Positions 39,653 through 48,925 of a stretch of DNA of 50,953 nucleotides are shown one piece after another (the first letter of the stretch is position 1; each line of letters opens with the position of its first letter). The DNA lies in the NCBI GenBank assembly GCA_024697425.1, contig JAILFT010000150.1, positions 1 through 50,953 of the forward strand. Direction: 5' to 3'. The translations under genes and the position numbers were made by a program. Source of the DNA: Butyrivibrio sp. (GTDB lineage: Bacteria; Bacillota; Clostridia; Lachnospirales; Lachnospiraceae). The notes beneath the pieces are model-generated. The model did no database searches. It saw nothing but the letters and a program-made list of their open reading frames with translations, and had not been told where the DNA came from.

Positions 39653-42600
39653 TCAAGGGAAAAGACTGAATATCCACCTGATAACCCTTGTAACAACCTT
39701 AACCACAACCTTGATAATGGTCACAGGTGTAACAGGTGTTGAAGGATTATGCGGCTCATCCTGGCCGGGTTCATCAGGATTTTCAGGATTCTCGGGCTGA
39801 GCAGGATTGTCCGGATTTTCAGGATCTTCAGGCTCAATCGTCTCCCCGGGATCATGCGGGTCTTCAGGATCTTCGGGATCCTGAGGCTCCTGTGGATCTT
39901 CTGTCTGAGTATCTGTGGAAACAACATCGATGTAGTCATAGTTGAGCCAGTCACCATTCCAGGTTCCGCCAAGGATCAGTCTGTTGTAGCCTTCCTTCAG
40001 CTCAACCTCTATATCTGCATAGATCATGTGGTTCCACTCCTGACCGCTGTTAGGAAGTTCAAAGGATACGCTGGGCTGTCCCTCAAGCTGGTAAACAGCA
40101 GTCATGTCACTGCCTGCACCGTTTGCAGCAACAGTGATCTTATAGTTTCCGGCCTTAGCCGCAAAAATACTGTAGTCTGTGTAGTTAAGTTTCTTAGCGA
40201 TGATGTCATCACCAACTGCGAAAGAGGATACTGTAGCTCCCATCCCACCTACGCCGTTTGCATCTGCACGTCCTGAGTAGAAGCCCTGGTGCTCAGCAGG
40301 AGGATTGTTCGCAGATCTCACATTGTGATCCTCTGCCTCATATCTCTCTGCTCCGGTCTCTTCGATAACTGTTACGGGAGCTGCGGCAAGATCCAGGAAT
40401 ACTACCTGCTCTCCCTCGGCTGCCTCATTGGCAAAAGTAACTGTGTTTGCGCCTTCCGCAAGGTCTGTTGTTCCGAATACGGTTCTGAAGGCAGGCTCTT
40501 CCCCGTCCTTCATGTAGCCTGCGAAGTATCTGTACTGGCCCGCATATTTAGCATCAACCTCTACGTTTACAGTGTTCTCGTCAAAAGAGACAGCATCGCC
40601 CTTAACTCTTACAAAGCCGCTTACAGGCTCGGGATATCCGTCGGGAGCTTCAATCTCATCGGCACTTATAATTTCGATGCAGTCAATATTTGCCCAGTCA
40701 TCCTGGTCGATGATGGTACCTGAAAGCATGAAATCATTGAAGCCTTCCTCAAGATGAATATCAAGCACAGAGCTGTTCATGGAATTCCAGGGGGCTCCTG
40801 CGTTGTCCAGAGTAATGGCTGTGTTCTCACCGCCATTGAGTTTGTACACCGCAACCATTCCATCCTGGCCGTTTCCGTTCCAGTGCCAGGTAAGACGATA
40901 ATCGCCGGCCTTCTGGGCAAAGATAACGAAATCAACATACTTCATATTGGACCAGTCTTCAGCAATCTCATCAAAGGCAACATGGGTGTTAAGATTACCA
41001 ACCGCGTAGCCTGCTGAAAAGAATGACTGTCCCTCAAGCCCTGCATTAGTGTAGTAGAACTCACCCTCAAGTCTTAAGGTTCCGTCTTCCTTAAGGGTTA
41101 CAAAGTGTCTTGTGGTGGCGATGTAATCGACATTCATCCAGCCGCTTCCAAGAGCGCCTGAGATCTTAACGGTATTCTCGCCCTTCTCGAGGTTCACATA
41201 GGCAACAACATCATGCATCTTATCCCATGCTCCGCCTGAAAGCCTGGGTACAGACACAAGCTGCGCATCATTGTCTCCGACTTTTACAAGGATCTCCTTG
41301 TCGTCATCACCGTTGTAATGCATAACAATGGGATATGTTCCCTTGTCCAAAGCCTTAACGGTAAAGGTCAGGTAATTGATATTTGACCAGTCCTCTGCCA
41401 CATTCTCTGCTGTAACATCAGGATTGTTCATGTTTCCTGCAGCTTTGCCACCGGAGTAGAAGTTCTGCTCCTCTACTTTGCCGCCTTTTATGGCGCATAC
41501 AGCCTCATCTTCTGTCTCAAGCTTCTGCCAGCCACTGAGGAAATCACTTACGGGCTCTGCAGTAACAGGCTCTGTTGTGTTCTCAAAAGTCTGCGCATTG
41601 CACCACTTGCTAACAACGTTTATGAGTTCTGTATTTGCGCTTCCGACAGAAGTTGCGGAATTTGCCCACAGCTCTTTTATCTCATCGAATTCTGCTGTGG
41701 AAATATCAAGACCGTTGTCCATGTACTCGGGATGATGGTAAAGTCCCCAGTTACCGTAACCGGTTATGGTCTTATAGGTCCAGGATGTCCAGTTGATACC
41801 AAGCTCTGTAAGGAGCCCCAGGCCCTCATCCCAGGCATCGATGCTGTTGAAATAGTTAAACTCGCCCATGTAGCTGGGTACGTTGTAGTCTGCGTTGCCG
41901 ATTGCATTGGTCTTGTTCTCCATGTTGACGATCTGACCGCCGCCCACGTTGTCATAATCATCGTAAAGATAGTTATGATACTCATACATTACATTTTCCC
42001 AGCCGTAGTCGTCGGGATTGGGAAGGTCCTCGGGATTCCAGGTGGCTTCCATGATAACCACATGGTCGGGATCTTCCTGCCTTATAACATCATATGCCTT
42101 GTCATAGATGTCCCAAAGAATGGCATGAAGTTCATCCGCAGACTTTGAAGAATTATAACGATATGTGCAGTAGGGCTCGTTGAGAAGATCGTAGCCCGCA
42201 ACGGTTGCATTGCCGTTGTATCTTGCGGCGATCACTCTCCATAAGCTGTAATAAAGCTCCTGATTCGCTCCGGCATTGTCACCGAAGAAAAACTCTGATC
42301 CCGCTTCTTTTGCATCCTTGCCATCCTTGCCGGAGTGGTCGCTGCCGTTCTGTGAACCCGGGGCTCCGTGCATATCAAGAACCACGTATAGACCGTACTT
42401 GGAGCACATGTCAACAAACCAGTCCAGTCTCTCAAAGGCTGCCGCATAAGGATCTGCCGCACCCTCATCATAGCCGTAATAGTTTCCGTTCTCATCAACC
42501 AGGTTTCTCCACCAGAACGGAAGACGGATAGTGTTCATTCCCATGGCCTTGCAGTTTGCAAAGTCCTCTTCCTGCCAGTAAGCTGTTTCCCAGATGTCCA

Positions 42601-42937
42601 CCAGCTCTTTTGCCCCATCCTCTCCGAATCTCTCCGTGAGATTTGAAAGGATTGTGGACTGATCGTACACTGCTGCGGATTCTCCCGAAGGAGTCATCCA
42701 GAATTCCTGAAGAAGGTAACCGCCTGCATTGGTGCCTCGAAGGTTAATGATGTCTCCACGGCCATAGTCGGTTCGCAGGTTCTTCCCGTCTGCCTTGATA
42801 AAGGCCGATGATTCTTGCATCGCTTCTCCCTCCGTTGCCATAGCAGGAATTCCCGGTGTCCCCAGCGCAAGCACAGCTGACATTGCCAGGGCAAAACTGC
42901 GTTTCAACAGTGACATATGTTTCGTTTTCATACTCAT
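39653..42937 (-). CDS. Secreted GH5 glucanase with repeated carbohydrate-binding modules
   Basis: A 1094-residue secreted enzyme. A signal peptide (residues 1-35, ending PGIPAMA) leads into a GH5 domain (about 45-440). HGAPGSQNGSDHSG resembles exo-beta-1,3-glucanases of GH5; the acid/base Glu is in DLLNEPYC (about 257) and the nucleophile in PSYMGEFNYF (about 354). Three related jelly-roll-like modules follow (about 485-620, 630-765, 860-1005), each with a YSGG/FSAG-type start, a -DWSNMKYVDF- or -LNYTDYSIF- strand and a W(M/A/L)N-x-DYI end, as in CBM6/35-like modules. An acidic Pro-rich linker (about 1008-1070, many PEDPEN-like units) leads to a hydrophobic-basic tail (IIKVVVKVVTRVIRWIFSLF). 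There is no LPxTG motif. Start follows GGGAGG. AraC regulator gene is divergent. Confidence 0.9.
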   Translation of the reverse strand: MSMKTKHMSLLKRSFALAMSAVLALGTPGIPAMATEGEAMQESSAFIKADGKNLRTDYGRGDIINLRGTNAGGYLLQEFWMTPSGESAAVYDQSTILSNLTERFGEDGAKELVDIWETAYWQEEDFANCKAMGMNTIRLPFWWRNLVDENGNYYGYDEGAADPYAAAFERLDWFVDMCSKYGLYVVLDMHGAPGSQNGSDHSGKDGKDAKEAGSEFFFGDNAGANQELYYSLWRVIAARYNGNATVAGYDLLNEPYCTYRYNSSKSADELHAILWDIYDKAYDVIRQEDPDHVVIMEATWNPEDLPNPDDYGWENVMYEYHNYLYDDYDNVGGGQIVNMENKTNAIGNADYNVPSYMGEFNYFNSIDAWDEGLGLLTELGINWTSWTYKTITGYGNWGLYHHPEYMDNGLDISTAEFDEIKELWANSATSVGSANTELINVVSKWCNAQTFENTTEPVTAEPVSDFLSGWQKLETEDEAVCAIKGGKVEEQNFYSGGKAAGNMNNPDVTAENVAEDWSNINYLTFTVKALDKGTYPIVMHYNGDDDKEILVKVGDNDAQLVSVPRLSGGAWDKMHDVVAYVNLEKGENTVKISGALGSGWMNVDYIATTRHFVTLKEDGTLRLEGEFYYTNAGLEGQSFFSAGYAVGNLNTHVAFDEIAEDWSNMKYVDFVIFAQKAGDYRLTWHWNGNGQDGMVAVYKLNGGENTAITLDNAGAPWNSMNSSVLDIHLEEGFNDFMLSGTIIDQDDWANIDCIEIISADEIEAPDGYPEPVSGFVRVKGDAVSFDENTVNVEVDAKYAGQYRYFAGYMKDGEEPAFRTVFGTTDLAEGANTVTFANEAAEGEQVVFLDLAAAPVTVIEETGAERYEAEDHNVRSANNPPAEHQGFYSGRADANGVGGMGATVSSFAVGDDIIAKKLNYTDYSIFAAKAGNYKITVAANGAGSDMTAVYQLEGQPSVSFELPNSGQEWNHMIYADIEVELKEGYNRLILGGTWNGDWLNYDYIDVVSTDTQTEDPQEPQDPEDPEDPHDPGETIEPEDPENPDNPAQPENPENPDEPGQDEPHNPSTPVTPVTIIKVVVKVVTRVIRWIFSLFP

Positions 42938-43111
42938 ACCTTTGTAATTCCTCCCTTTGCTTTAGTTTTTTACCACGTTCTTTCCCCGTATAATGTGGCT
43001 TACGAAACGGATTTATCTTAGCATCGGGAAGAGGGGGATAATAGGGGCATACTTGTTTTGTAATAGGTCAATATTGCTTTTTTGTTTTGGATGTAATAGA
43101 ATGACTCCATT
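42938..43111. promoter_or_regulatory. Divergent intergenic region between GH5 and AraC genes
   Basis: The 174 bases hold the promoters of both divergent genes. The GH5 leader has GGGAGG twelve bases before its start and a possible TTATAC -10 box near 42990. No LacI-type palindrome is seen. No strong -35 was found for either gene, which fits activator control by the AraC protein. Confidence 0.3.
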
Positions 43112-43984
43112 ATGGAAAAGAGCTATGAACTTAGAGATCAGGCCTTTTTAAGGCATGAAAACGACAGAATAACAGACGGACTGGATATCTTTTTCTGGGT
43201 CTTTGATGACTCCAGTTCCTATGTGGCAACCCATTGGCATTCCGCCATTGAGGTCATGTACATACTTGAGGGAGAAGTTGATATCACAGTGAACGGAAGC
43301 ACCACCGAGCTGCTTCCGGGAGATGTTTTTCTTGTGGATTCGGCAATTCCCCACTCCACCAAGTCCCTGAATGGCAACAAGGCAGTTCTTATACAGCTTC
43401 CCTACCCGCTTTTGGAGCGCTATATACCGGACCTTAATTCCAGAAGGTTTGAGCTTAACTGCAAAAGCGATAACCCAATTGTAAGGACCAAGGTTCTGCA
43501 GCTTATCGAAATAATAAAACAGATGCAGGTTGTTTTTGAGGTAAAGCCCGAAGGCGAGATACTCAGATTTAACTCCCTGCTCTTTGAATTCATGTTCCAG
43601 ATCTATCACAACTTCTCCGAGGAAGTAAGTGATACAGACAGCAGAAAAGAGACCAAGACCTTTGGCAGGATCCAGAACATCCTGGACTATCTGGACAACA
43701 ACTATGCATCCCAGATAAGCCTTGATGAAATTGCTTCTGTGGCCTGCTTCCAGAAGGAATACTTCTGCCACTTTTTCAAGAAACAGATGGGGATCACCTA
43801 CACCAGATATTTAAACGATCTGAGACTTGCCAAGATCAGGAAAGACCTGGCAGAGACTGACCTGCCCCTTAAGGATATCCTGGAGAAGCACGGTTTTACC
43901 AATTACAAGCTCTTCAGAAAAATGTTCAATGAGACTTTTGGCTGCACTCCTGTGGCCTACAGAAAAAAACTCATGGAAGCTTAG
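43112..43984 (+). CDS. AraC-family transcriptional regulator with cupin sensor
   Basis: A 290-residue regulator. The N-terminal cupin domain (about 30-110) shows HWHSAIEVMYILEGEVDITVNG and LLPGDVFLVDSAIPHS, which binds a sugar-like ligand. Two HTH units of the AraC type follow at the C-terminus (about 185-285: ISLDEIASVACFQKEYFCHFFKKQMGITYTRYLNDLRLAKIRKDL and PLKDILEKHGFTNYKLFRKMFNETFGCTPVAYRKKL). It is divergent from the GH5 gene and probably activates it. No good ribosome binding site precedes the ATG. Its stop overlaps the rpe stop by three to four bases within a shared hairpin. Confidence 0.92.
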   Translation: MEKSYELRDQAFLRHENDRITDGLDIFFWVFDDSSSYVATHWHSAIEVMYILEGEVDITVNGSTTELLPGDVFLVDSAIPHSTKSLNGNKAVLIQLPYPLLERYIPDLNSRRFELNCKSDNPIVRTKVLQLIEIIKQMQVVFEVKPEGEILRFNSLLFEFMFQIYHNFSEEVSDTDSRKETKTFGRIQNILDYLDNNYASQISLDEIASVACFQKEYFCHFFKKQMGITYTRYLNDLRLAKIRKDLAETDLPLKDILEKHGFTNYKLFRKMFNETFGCTPVAYRKKLMEA

Positions 43985-43999
43985 GCTTCCATGAGTTTT
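43966..43999. terminator. Bidirectional terminator formed by the overlapping ends of araC-type gene and rpe
   Basis: A 15-bp perfect inverted repeat: AAAACTCATGGAAGC at 43966-43980, loop TTAG, and its complement at 43985-43999. The plus side is followed by TTTTAT, the minus side by TTTTTTT. The stem codes for the last residues of both proteins, which both end LMEA. Confidence 0.85.
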
Positions 44000-44634
44000 A
44001 TAAGTTCTTTTGCATTTTCTCTGGCATCGCCTCTGAAAACCGAGGAACCGGCCACTATAACATTGGCGCCGGCTGCGATGACCTTCTTAATATTGTCTTT
44101 GGTGATACCGCCGTCCACCTGAACATCCGTATCAAGGCCTCTGTCATTTAACATCTTCCTTGTGGCCTTTATCTTGTCGTAGCTGCTCTCGATGAAGGGC
44201 TGGCCGCCAAAACCGGGCTCAACTGTCATGACAAGTATCATGTCAACCTTATCAAGATAGGGCTCAAGCGCCTCTACCGGAGTGCCGGGCTTAATGGAAA
44301 TACCGGCCTTTTTGCCGAAGCTGTGGATCTTGTCTATTACAGCCTGTGGCTCATCTGTCGCCTCAAGATGGAAGGTGATAATATCCGCTCCGCTTTTTAC
44401 AAATTCCTCAATGTATCTGATGGGATCAACGATCATAAGATGAACATCAAACACCATATCCGATGCACTTCTGATGCTCTTTATCACCGGCATTCCAAAG
44501 GAAATGGATGGCACAAACGTGCCATCCATAACATCTACATGAAGGTAGGGTGCACCCGCCGCATCCACATCAGCGATCTGCTGACCCAGGTTTTTAAAAT
44601 CCGCTGCTAAAATTGAAGGACTTAAAATATTCAT
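43981..44634 (-). CDS. rpe: Ribulose-phosphate 3-epimerase
   Basis: Interconverts D-ribulose 5-phosphate and D-xylulose 5-phosphate. The 217 residues form a TIM barrel with the family landmarks: SPSILAADFKNLG, HVDVMDGTFVPSISFG, FDVHLMI, TFHLEATDE, MTVEPGFGGQPFIESSYDKI and QVDGGITKDN. Metal and catalytic Asp/His residues are in VDVMDG, HLMI and VDGGI. Its ATG overlaps the end of the transketolase C-terminal subunit gene by one base (TAATG-like), so they are coupled. Last gene of the pentose operon; ends in the shared terminator. Confidence 0.96.
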   Translation of the reverse strand: MNILSPSILAADFKNLGQQIADVDAAGAPYLHVDVMDGTFVPSISFGMPVIKSIRSASDMVFDVHLMIVDPIRYIEEFVKSGADIITFHLEATDEPQAVIDKIHSFGKKAGISIKPGTPVEALEPYLDKVDMILVMTVEPGFGGQPFIESSYDKIKATRKMLNDRGLDTDVQVDGGITKDNIKKVIAAGANVIVAGSSVFRGDARENAKELIKLMEA

Positions 44635-45575
44635 TAACCTAAAAATTCCTTTACTGATGAGTATACTCCGTCACCATCAAGGCCATACTTCTTAACCAGA
44701 TCTCCTGCAGAGCCGGACTCGCCGAACTTATCCTGCATACCAATCTTCTTAACAACTGTAGGGCACTCCTCGGAAAGGACATCACATACAGCACTTCCGA
44801 GACCGCCGATAACAGAATGCTCCTCAACGGTAACAACCTTACCGGTCTTCTTTGCTGTTGCAACTACAACCTCTCTGTCGATGGGTTTGATGGTGCAGAT
44901 ATTTACAACCTCAGCGCTGATGCCGTCTGCAGCAAGCTTCTCAGCTGCCTCAAGTGCTGCTCCAACGCCGATACCTGTTGCAATAATACTAACATCAGTA
45001 CCCTCTTTAAGTACAGTACCTTTTCCGATTTCGAATTTGTAGTCGGGTCTGTCGTTAACTACAGGGCAGGCTGCACGGCCGAATCTGATATAAACAGGGC
45101 CCTCGTGCTCAACTGCTGCTCTTACGCAGGCTCTTGCCTCGATATCGTCTGCGGGACACATAACAACCATTCCGGGAATGGTGCGCATAAGTGCGATGTC
45201 CTCGTTACACTGATGGCTGGCACCGTCCTCACCTACTGTGATACCAGCGTGTGTTCCGCCGATCTTAACGTTAAGGTGGGGATATCCGATGGAATTACGA
45301 ACCTGCTCAAAGGCACGTCCTGTAGCAAACATTGCAAAGGTGCTTACAAAAGGGATCTTGCCTGTTGTTGCAAGGCCTGCTGCGATGCCCATCATATTGC
45401 ACTCTGCGATACCGCAGTCGATGTGGCGATCGGGGAATTCCTTCTTGAACCATCCGGTTCTTGTTGCTGCTGCCAGGTCTGCATCAAGTACTACAACCTT
45501 GTCATTGACCTTGGCAAGCTCTATAAGTTCTTTTCCATAGCTGTCTCTTGTAGCTATCTTCTTAACTTCACTCAT
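44634..45575 (-). CDS. Transketolase, C-terminal subunit
   Basis: A 313-residue protein with the pyrimidine-binding and C-terminal domains of transketolase: ATRDSYGKELIELAKVNDKVVVLDADLAA, the TPP-activating Glu in DCGIAECNMMGIAAGLATTG, PFVSTFAMFATGRAFEQVRNSIGYPHLNVKIGGTHAG, and the C-terminal domain VSIIATGIGVGAALEAAEKLAADG. Split transketolase, with N- and C-terminal halves in separate genes, is common in Clostridia and Archaea. It pairs with the gene just upstream, 15 bases away. Confidence 0.95.
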   Translation of the reverse strand: MSEVKKIATRDSYGKELIELAKVNDKVVVLDADLAAATRTGWFKKEFPDRHIDCGIAECNMMGIAAGLATTGKIPFVSTFAMFATGRAFEQVRNSIGYPHLNVKIGGTHAGITVGEDGASHQCNEDIALMRTIPGMVVMCPADDIEARACVRAAVEHEGPVYIRFGRAACPVVNDRPDYKFEIGKGTVLKEGTDVSIIATGIGVGAALEAAEKLAADGISAEVVNICTIKPIDREVVVATAKKTGKVVTVEEHSVIGGLGSAVCDVLSEECPTVVKKIGMQDKFGESGSAGDLVKKYGLDGDGVYSSVKEFLG

Positions 45576-45590
45576 GCTTCAACCTCCTTC

Positions 45591-46424
45591 TCAGCCTTCC
45601 AACTCTTTCCCAATCTTCTCAAGATCTGCCATAGCGATTGCGTATTCCTCATCATTAGGTGCTACGCCGTGCCATGCAACCTGGCCTTCCATGAAGGAAA
45701 CGCCCTTTCCCTTGAGGGAGTGTGCGATGATGGCTGTAGGCTGACCCTTAGTCTCTCTGGCCTCTTTGAAGGCTGCTCTGATGGCATCAAAGTCATGAGC
45801 ATCGATATTGATAACATGGAAGTTGAATGCCTCAAACTTCTTGTCAATGGGATAAGGTGAGCATACCTGATCGATAGGTCCGTCAATCTGAAGACCGTTG
45901 TTGTCCACAATAACAACAAGGTTGTCCAGCTTACGGAAGCCTGCAAACATAGCTGCCTCCCAAACCTGGCCCTCTTCGATCTCACCGTCGCCAAGAAGCG
46001 TATAGGTTCTGTAGTCTTTATTATCAAGTTTTGCAGAAAGAGCCATTCCGCAGGCAACTGAGATGCCCTGTCCAAGTGAGCCGCTGCTCATATCAAGGCC
46101 GGGAAGGTACTGCATACTGGGATGACCCTGAAGTCTTGATCCCAGCTTACGAAGTGTAGTGAGCTCCTCAACAGGGAAGTATCCCTTCTGTGCCATTACA
46201 GAGTAAAGGCCGGGTGCTGTATGTCCCTTTGAAAGAACAAAACGGTCCCTGTCGGGGTTCTTAGGATCCTTGGGATCTACATTCATCTCCTCAAAGTACA
46301 GATATGTGAAGATATCTGCTGCTGATAAGGATCCGCCGGGATGTCCGGCCTTTGCCGCATGAACCGCTGTAACAATGCCCTTGCGGACTTCGTTTGCAAT
46401 TTTCTGCAATTCTAAGTTCTCCAT
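45591..46424 (-). CDS. Transketolase, N-terminal (TPP-binding) subunit
   Basis: A 277-residue protein with the TPP/Mg-binding half: KAGHPGGSLSAADIFTYLYFEEM, DRFVLSKGHTAPGLYSVM, LGQGISVACGMALSAKL, the TPP motif GDGEIEEGQVWEAAMFAGFRKLDNLVVIVDNN and IIAHSLKGKGVSFMEGQVAWHG. Together with the next gene it forms a full enzyme for the non-oxidative pentose phosphate pathway. Located between araD and the C-terminal subunit gene in the pentose operon. Confidence 0.95.
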   Translation of the reverse strand: MENLELQKIANEVRKGIVTAVHAAKAGHPGGSLSAADIFTYLYFEEMNVDPKDPKNPDRDRFVLSKGHTAPGLYSVMAQKGYFPVEELTTLRKLGSRLQGHPSMQYLPGLDMSSGSLGQGISVACGMALSAKLDNKDYRTYTLLGDGEIEEGQVWEAAMFAGFRKLDNLVVIVDNNGLQIDGPIDQVCSPYPIDKKFEAFNFHVINIDAHDFDAIRAAFKEARETKGQPTAIIAHSLKGKGVSFMEGQVAWHGVAPNDEEYAIAMADLEKIGKELEG

Positions 46425-46451
46425 ATTTCCTCCTTAAATAAAAAACGTCGT

Positions 46452-47156
46452 TCAGCCTTCGGATTGCTGACCATAATACGCATTTGCGCCGTGCTTACGG
46501 TAGTAGTGCTTGTCCTGCAGCTCCTGGGGAGCGGGCTTAACCTCGGGATTGATCACTTCACATCTGTAGGCCATCTTGGCAACTTCCTCTGCCACTACGG
46601 CATTGTGAACGGCTTCGTGAGCATCCTTGCCCCAGGTGAACACACCGTGATTTTTACACAAAACTGCCGGAACTGCAACCGGATCTTTGCCCAAACGATT
46701 AAATTCGTTCACGATAAGATGTCCCGTGTTCTCCTCGTAGGCAGACTCTATCTCGTCCTTGTTAAGACACCTTACGCAGGGGATCTCACCGTAGAAGTAG
46801 TCCGCATGGGTTGTTCCGTAGCAGGGAATACTCCTGCCTGCCTGAGCCCAGCTTGTTGCGTATGAAGAATGGGTATGGACCACGCCGCCCACTTCCTTAA
46901 AGGCCTTGTAGATCTCAACGTGGGTCGGGGTGTCTGAGGAAGGATTAAGTCTTCCTTCCACCTTATTACCATTAAGGTCCATAACAACCATATCGTCCGG
47001 TGTCATTGTATCATAATCTACGCCACTTGGCTTGATAACAAATAAACCGCTCTGCCTGTCAATCTCACTTACATTGCCCCAGGTAAAGGTAACCAGGCCG
47101 TATTTGGGAAGCAGGATATTGGCTTCGTAAACTTTTTTCTTGAGTTCTTCTAACAT
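46452..47156 (-). CDS. araD: L-ribulose-5-phosphate 4-epimerase
   Basis: Class II aldolase-like zinc enzyme that converts L-ribulose 5-phosphate to D-xylulose 5-phosphate. The 234 residues include GLVTFTWGNVSEIDRQSGLFVIKPSGVDY, SDTPTHVEIYKAF, the zinc-binding His pair in VHTHSSYATSWAQAG and the later NHGVFTWGKDAHEAVHN (catalytic region). The AraD-like CYGTTHADYFYGEIPCVR distinguishes it from fuculose aldolase. It lies downstream of the FGGY kinase, separated by about 100 bases that contain a strong hairpin. Confidence 0.94.
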   Translation of the reverse strand: MLEELKKKVYEANILLPKYGLVTFTWGNVSEIDRQSGLFVIKPSGVDYDTMTPDDMVVMDLNGNKVEGRLNPSSDTPTHVEIYKAFKEVGGVVHTHSSYATSWAQAGRSIPCYGTTHADYFYGEIPCVRCLNKDEIESAYEENTGHLIVNEFNRLGKDPVAVPAVLCKNHGVFTWGKDAHEAVHNAVVAEEVAKMAYRCEVINPEVKPAPQELQDKHYYRKHGANAYYGQQSEG

Positions 47157-47178
47157 AATTTTTCTCCATTAACATTGT

Positions 47179-47209
47179 ATTACGGAGCATCATAACAATG
47201 CTCCGTAAT
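47179..47209. other. Intra-operon hairpin between the FGGY kinase and araD
   Basis: Perfect twelve-bp stem ATTACGGAGCAT / ATGCTCCGTAAT with a seven-base loop. No T run follows on either strand, so it is more likely an mRNA processing or stability structure than a terminator. Confidence 0.6.
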
Positions 47210-47258
47210 TATTGCTCTATTGTTACCAAAAAAGGAAGCAATGTTCCCGCCGGGTGAT

Positions 47259-48851
47259 TTACTTAAGGTTATCTACTGCAGCTCTCTCTATTGCAAGTCC
47301 GGCATTGTAATCCTTCATGAATTCATCAAAGCCTGCTACATCTGCGCTGACAGGTTCACAGGTCTCAACCTTACCGCCTACGAATACCTTCTCGTTAAGG
47401 TATTTTTCAAGGGTGTCCCCATCAGCCTTCTGAACCATGAATCCTGCAAGGATAGCCTGGCCCCAGGGACCGCCTTCTCCTGCTGTCTCCATAAGCTTGA
47501 TAGGTGTGTTCAGGGCCGCTGCCATTACTCTGTCACCAACGCCGCGAACCTTGAAGAATCCGCCCTGGCCAAAGAAGAAGTCAGCCTTTACATTCTCTTC
47601 CTTCATCAGGATATCATTACCTGCCTTAAGAGCTCCAAGGGAAGTATAGAGATGTGTTCTCATGAAGTTTGAAAGGTTAAACTTATCATCGGGTCTTCTC
47701 ACAAAGAGAGGTCTTCCCTCATTGAAACCTGTGATGGACTCGCCTGAGAAATAGTTGTAAGCAAGAAGTCCGCCACAGTCTGCGTCGCCTTCCATAGCCT
47801 TGCGGTAAAGGGTTCCGTAAAGGGTATCATCGTCTACATCTTTGCCGATAGCAGATGCGAACTCTCTGAAGAGCCCTACCCACGCATTCAGATCTGAAGT
47901 ACAGTTGTTGCAGTGAACCATGGCAACTTCCTCACCTGAAGGAGTTGTAACCAGGTCGAGTTCAGGATATGCCTTTGAGAGGCTGTGCTCCAGAACAACC
48001 ATTGAAAATACTGAGGTTCCTGCGGAGATATTACCCGTCCTTACTCCTACGGAGTTTGTGGCAACCATGCCGGTTCCTGCATCTCCCTCGGGAGGACATA
48101 CGGGAATTCCTGCCTTAAGTGTTCCGGTAGGATCCAGCTTTCTGGCTCCTTCTTCTGTAAGCTTGCCTGCAGCTGCTCCTGCGGGAAGAGACTTGGGAAT
48201 GATATCCCTTATCTTCCAGCCAAGGTTCCTGTCTGCAATAAGCTCATCAAACTGATTAAGCATCTTCTGGTTGTAGTCGCAGGTTGCGGAATCGATAGGG
48301 AACATACCGGATGCGTCGCCGACGCCCAGAACCTTCTCCCCTGTCATCTGCCAGTGAATGTATCCTGCAAGTGTCGTGAAGAAATCAATCCTGCCGATGT
48401 GATCCTCACCGTTCAGGATTGCCTGATAGAGGTGAGCAATGCTCCACCTCTGAGGAATATGGTATCCAAACAGGTCTGTTAGCTTCTCTGAAGCCTCCTC
48501 TGTTATGGTGTTTCTCCAGGTCCTGAAGGGAACCAGAAGTTCCTGTCCGTTAAATGCCATATATCCGTGCATCATGGCGGAGAAGCCCATGGCGCCTACT
48601 GTCTCAAGCTTCTCTCCGTACTGTTTCTCAACATCTGCCGCAAGATTTTTGTAGCAGTCCTGAAGTCCTCCCCAGATGTCGTCCAGGGTATACGTCCAGA
48701 TTCCGTTGTCCAGACGGTTCTCCCAGCCGTGTGAACCGGAAGCGATAGGGTTGTAGTCATAGTCTGTCAGGACAGCCTTGATCCTGGTGGAACCAAACTC
48801 GATACCCAGTAATGTCTTTCCCTCTGCTATAGCCTTTTTTGCATCACCCAT
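47259..48851 (-). CDS. FGGY-family carbohydrate kinase, probably L-ribulokinase
   Basis: A 530-residue sugar kinase starting at [30 protein letters not shown] (AGAAGGAG upstream; an in-frame codon at 48887 adds 12 residues and lacks a site). The FGGY pattern is clear: N-terminal [12 protein letters not shown] phosphate loop, [53 protein letters not shown]-like [41 protein letters not shown] and [11 protein letters not shown]. This large form is usual for clostridial araBAD-type operons. With araD next and AraR upstream, L-ribulokinase is the best guess; xylulokinase is possible. Confidence 0.85.
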   Translation of the reverse strand: MGDAKKAIAEGKTLLGIEFGSTRIKAVLTDYDYNPIASGSHGWENRLDNGIWTYTLDDIWGGLQDCYKNLAADVEKQYGEKLETVGAMGFSAMMHGYMAFNGQELLVPFRTWRNTITEEASEKLTDLFGYHIPQRWSIAHLYQAILNGEDHIGRIDFFTTLAGYIHWQMTGEKVLGVGDASGMFPIDSATCDYNQKMLNQFDELIADRNLGWKIRDIIPKSLPAGAAAGKLTEEGARKLDPTGTLKAGIPVCPPEGDAGTGMVATNSVGVRTGNISAGTSVFSMVVLEHSLSKAYPELDLVTTPSGEEVAMVHCNNCTSDLNAWVGLFREFASAIGKDVDDDTLYGTLYRKAMEGDADCGGLLAYNYFSGESITGFNEGRPLFVRRPDDKFNLSNFMRTHLYTSLGALKAGNDILMKEENVKADFFFGQGGFFKVRGVGDRVMAAALNTPIKLMETAGEGGPWGQAILAGFMVQKADGDTLEKYLNEKVFVGGKVETCEPVSADVAGFDEFMKDYNAGLAIERAAVDNLK

Positions 48852-48925
48852 AATAGTCTCCTTCTGCTGCAAAGCAGCAATCCCCATTTATAGTTTTATT
48901 TATTTCAACGCCAATTTCGGCGAAG

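Noticed and set aside
39721-39972. Proline-rich tandem repeats at the end of the GH5 gene as a possible CRISPR or minisatellite
   Set aside because: They are imperfect codon-level repeats of the Pro/Glu/Asp linker in the GH5 frame; no spacer-repeat structure is present.
44817-45860. Plus-strand open frame of 347 codons opposite the transketolase genes, rich in Cys
   Set aside because: It crosses the boundary of two well supported genes; the Cys richness comes from the complement of Ala and Thr codons.
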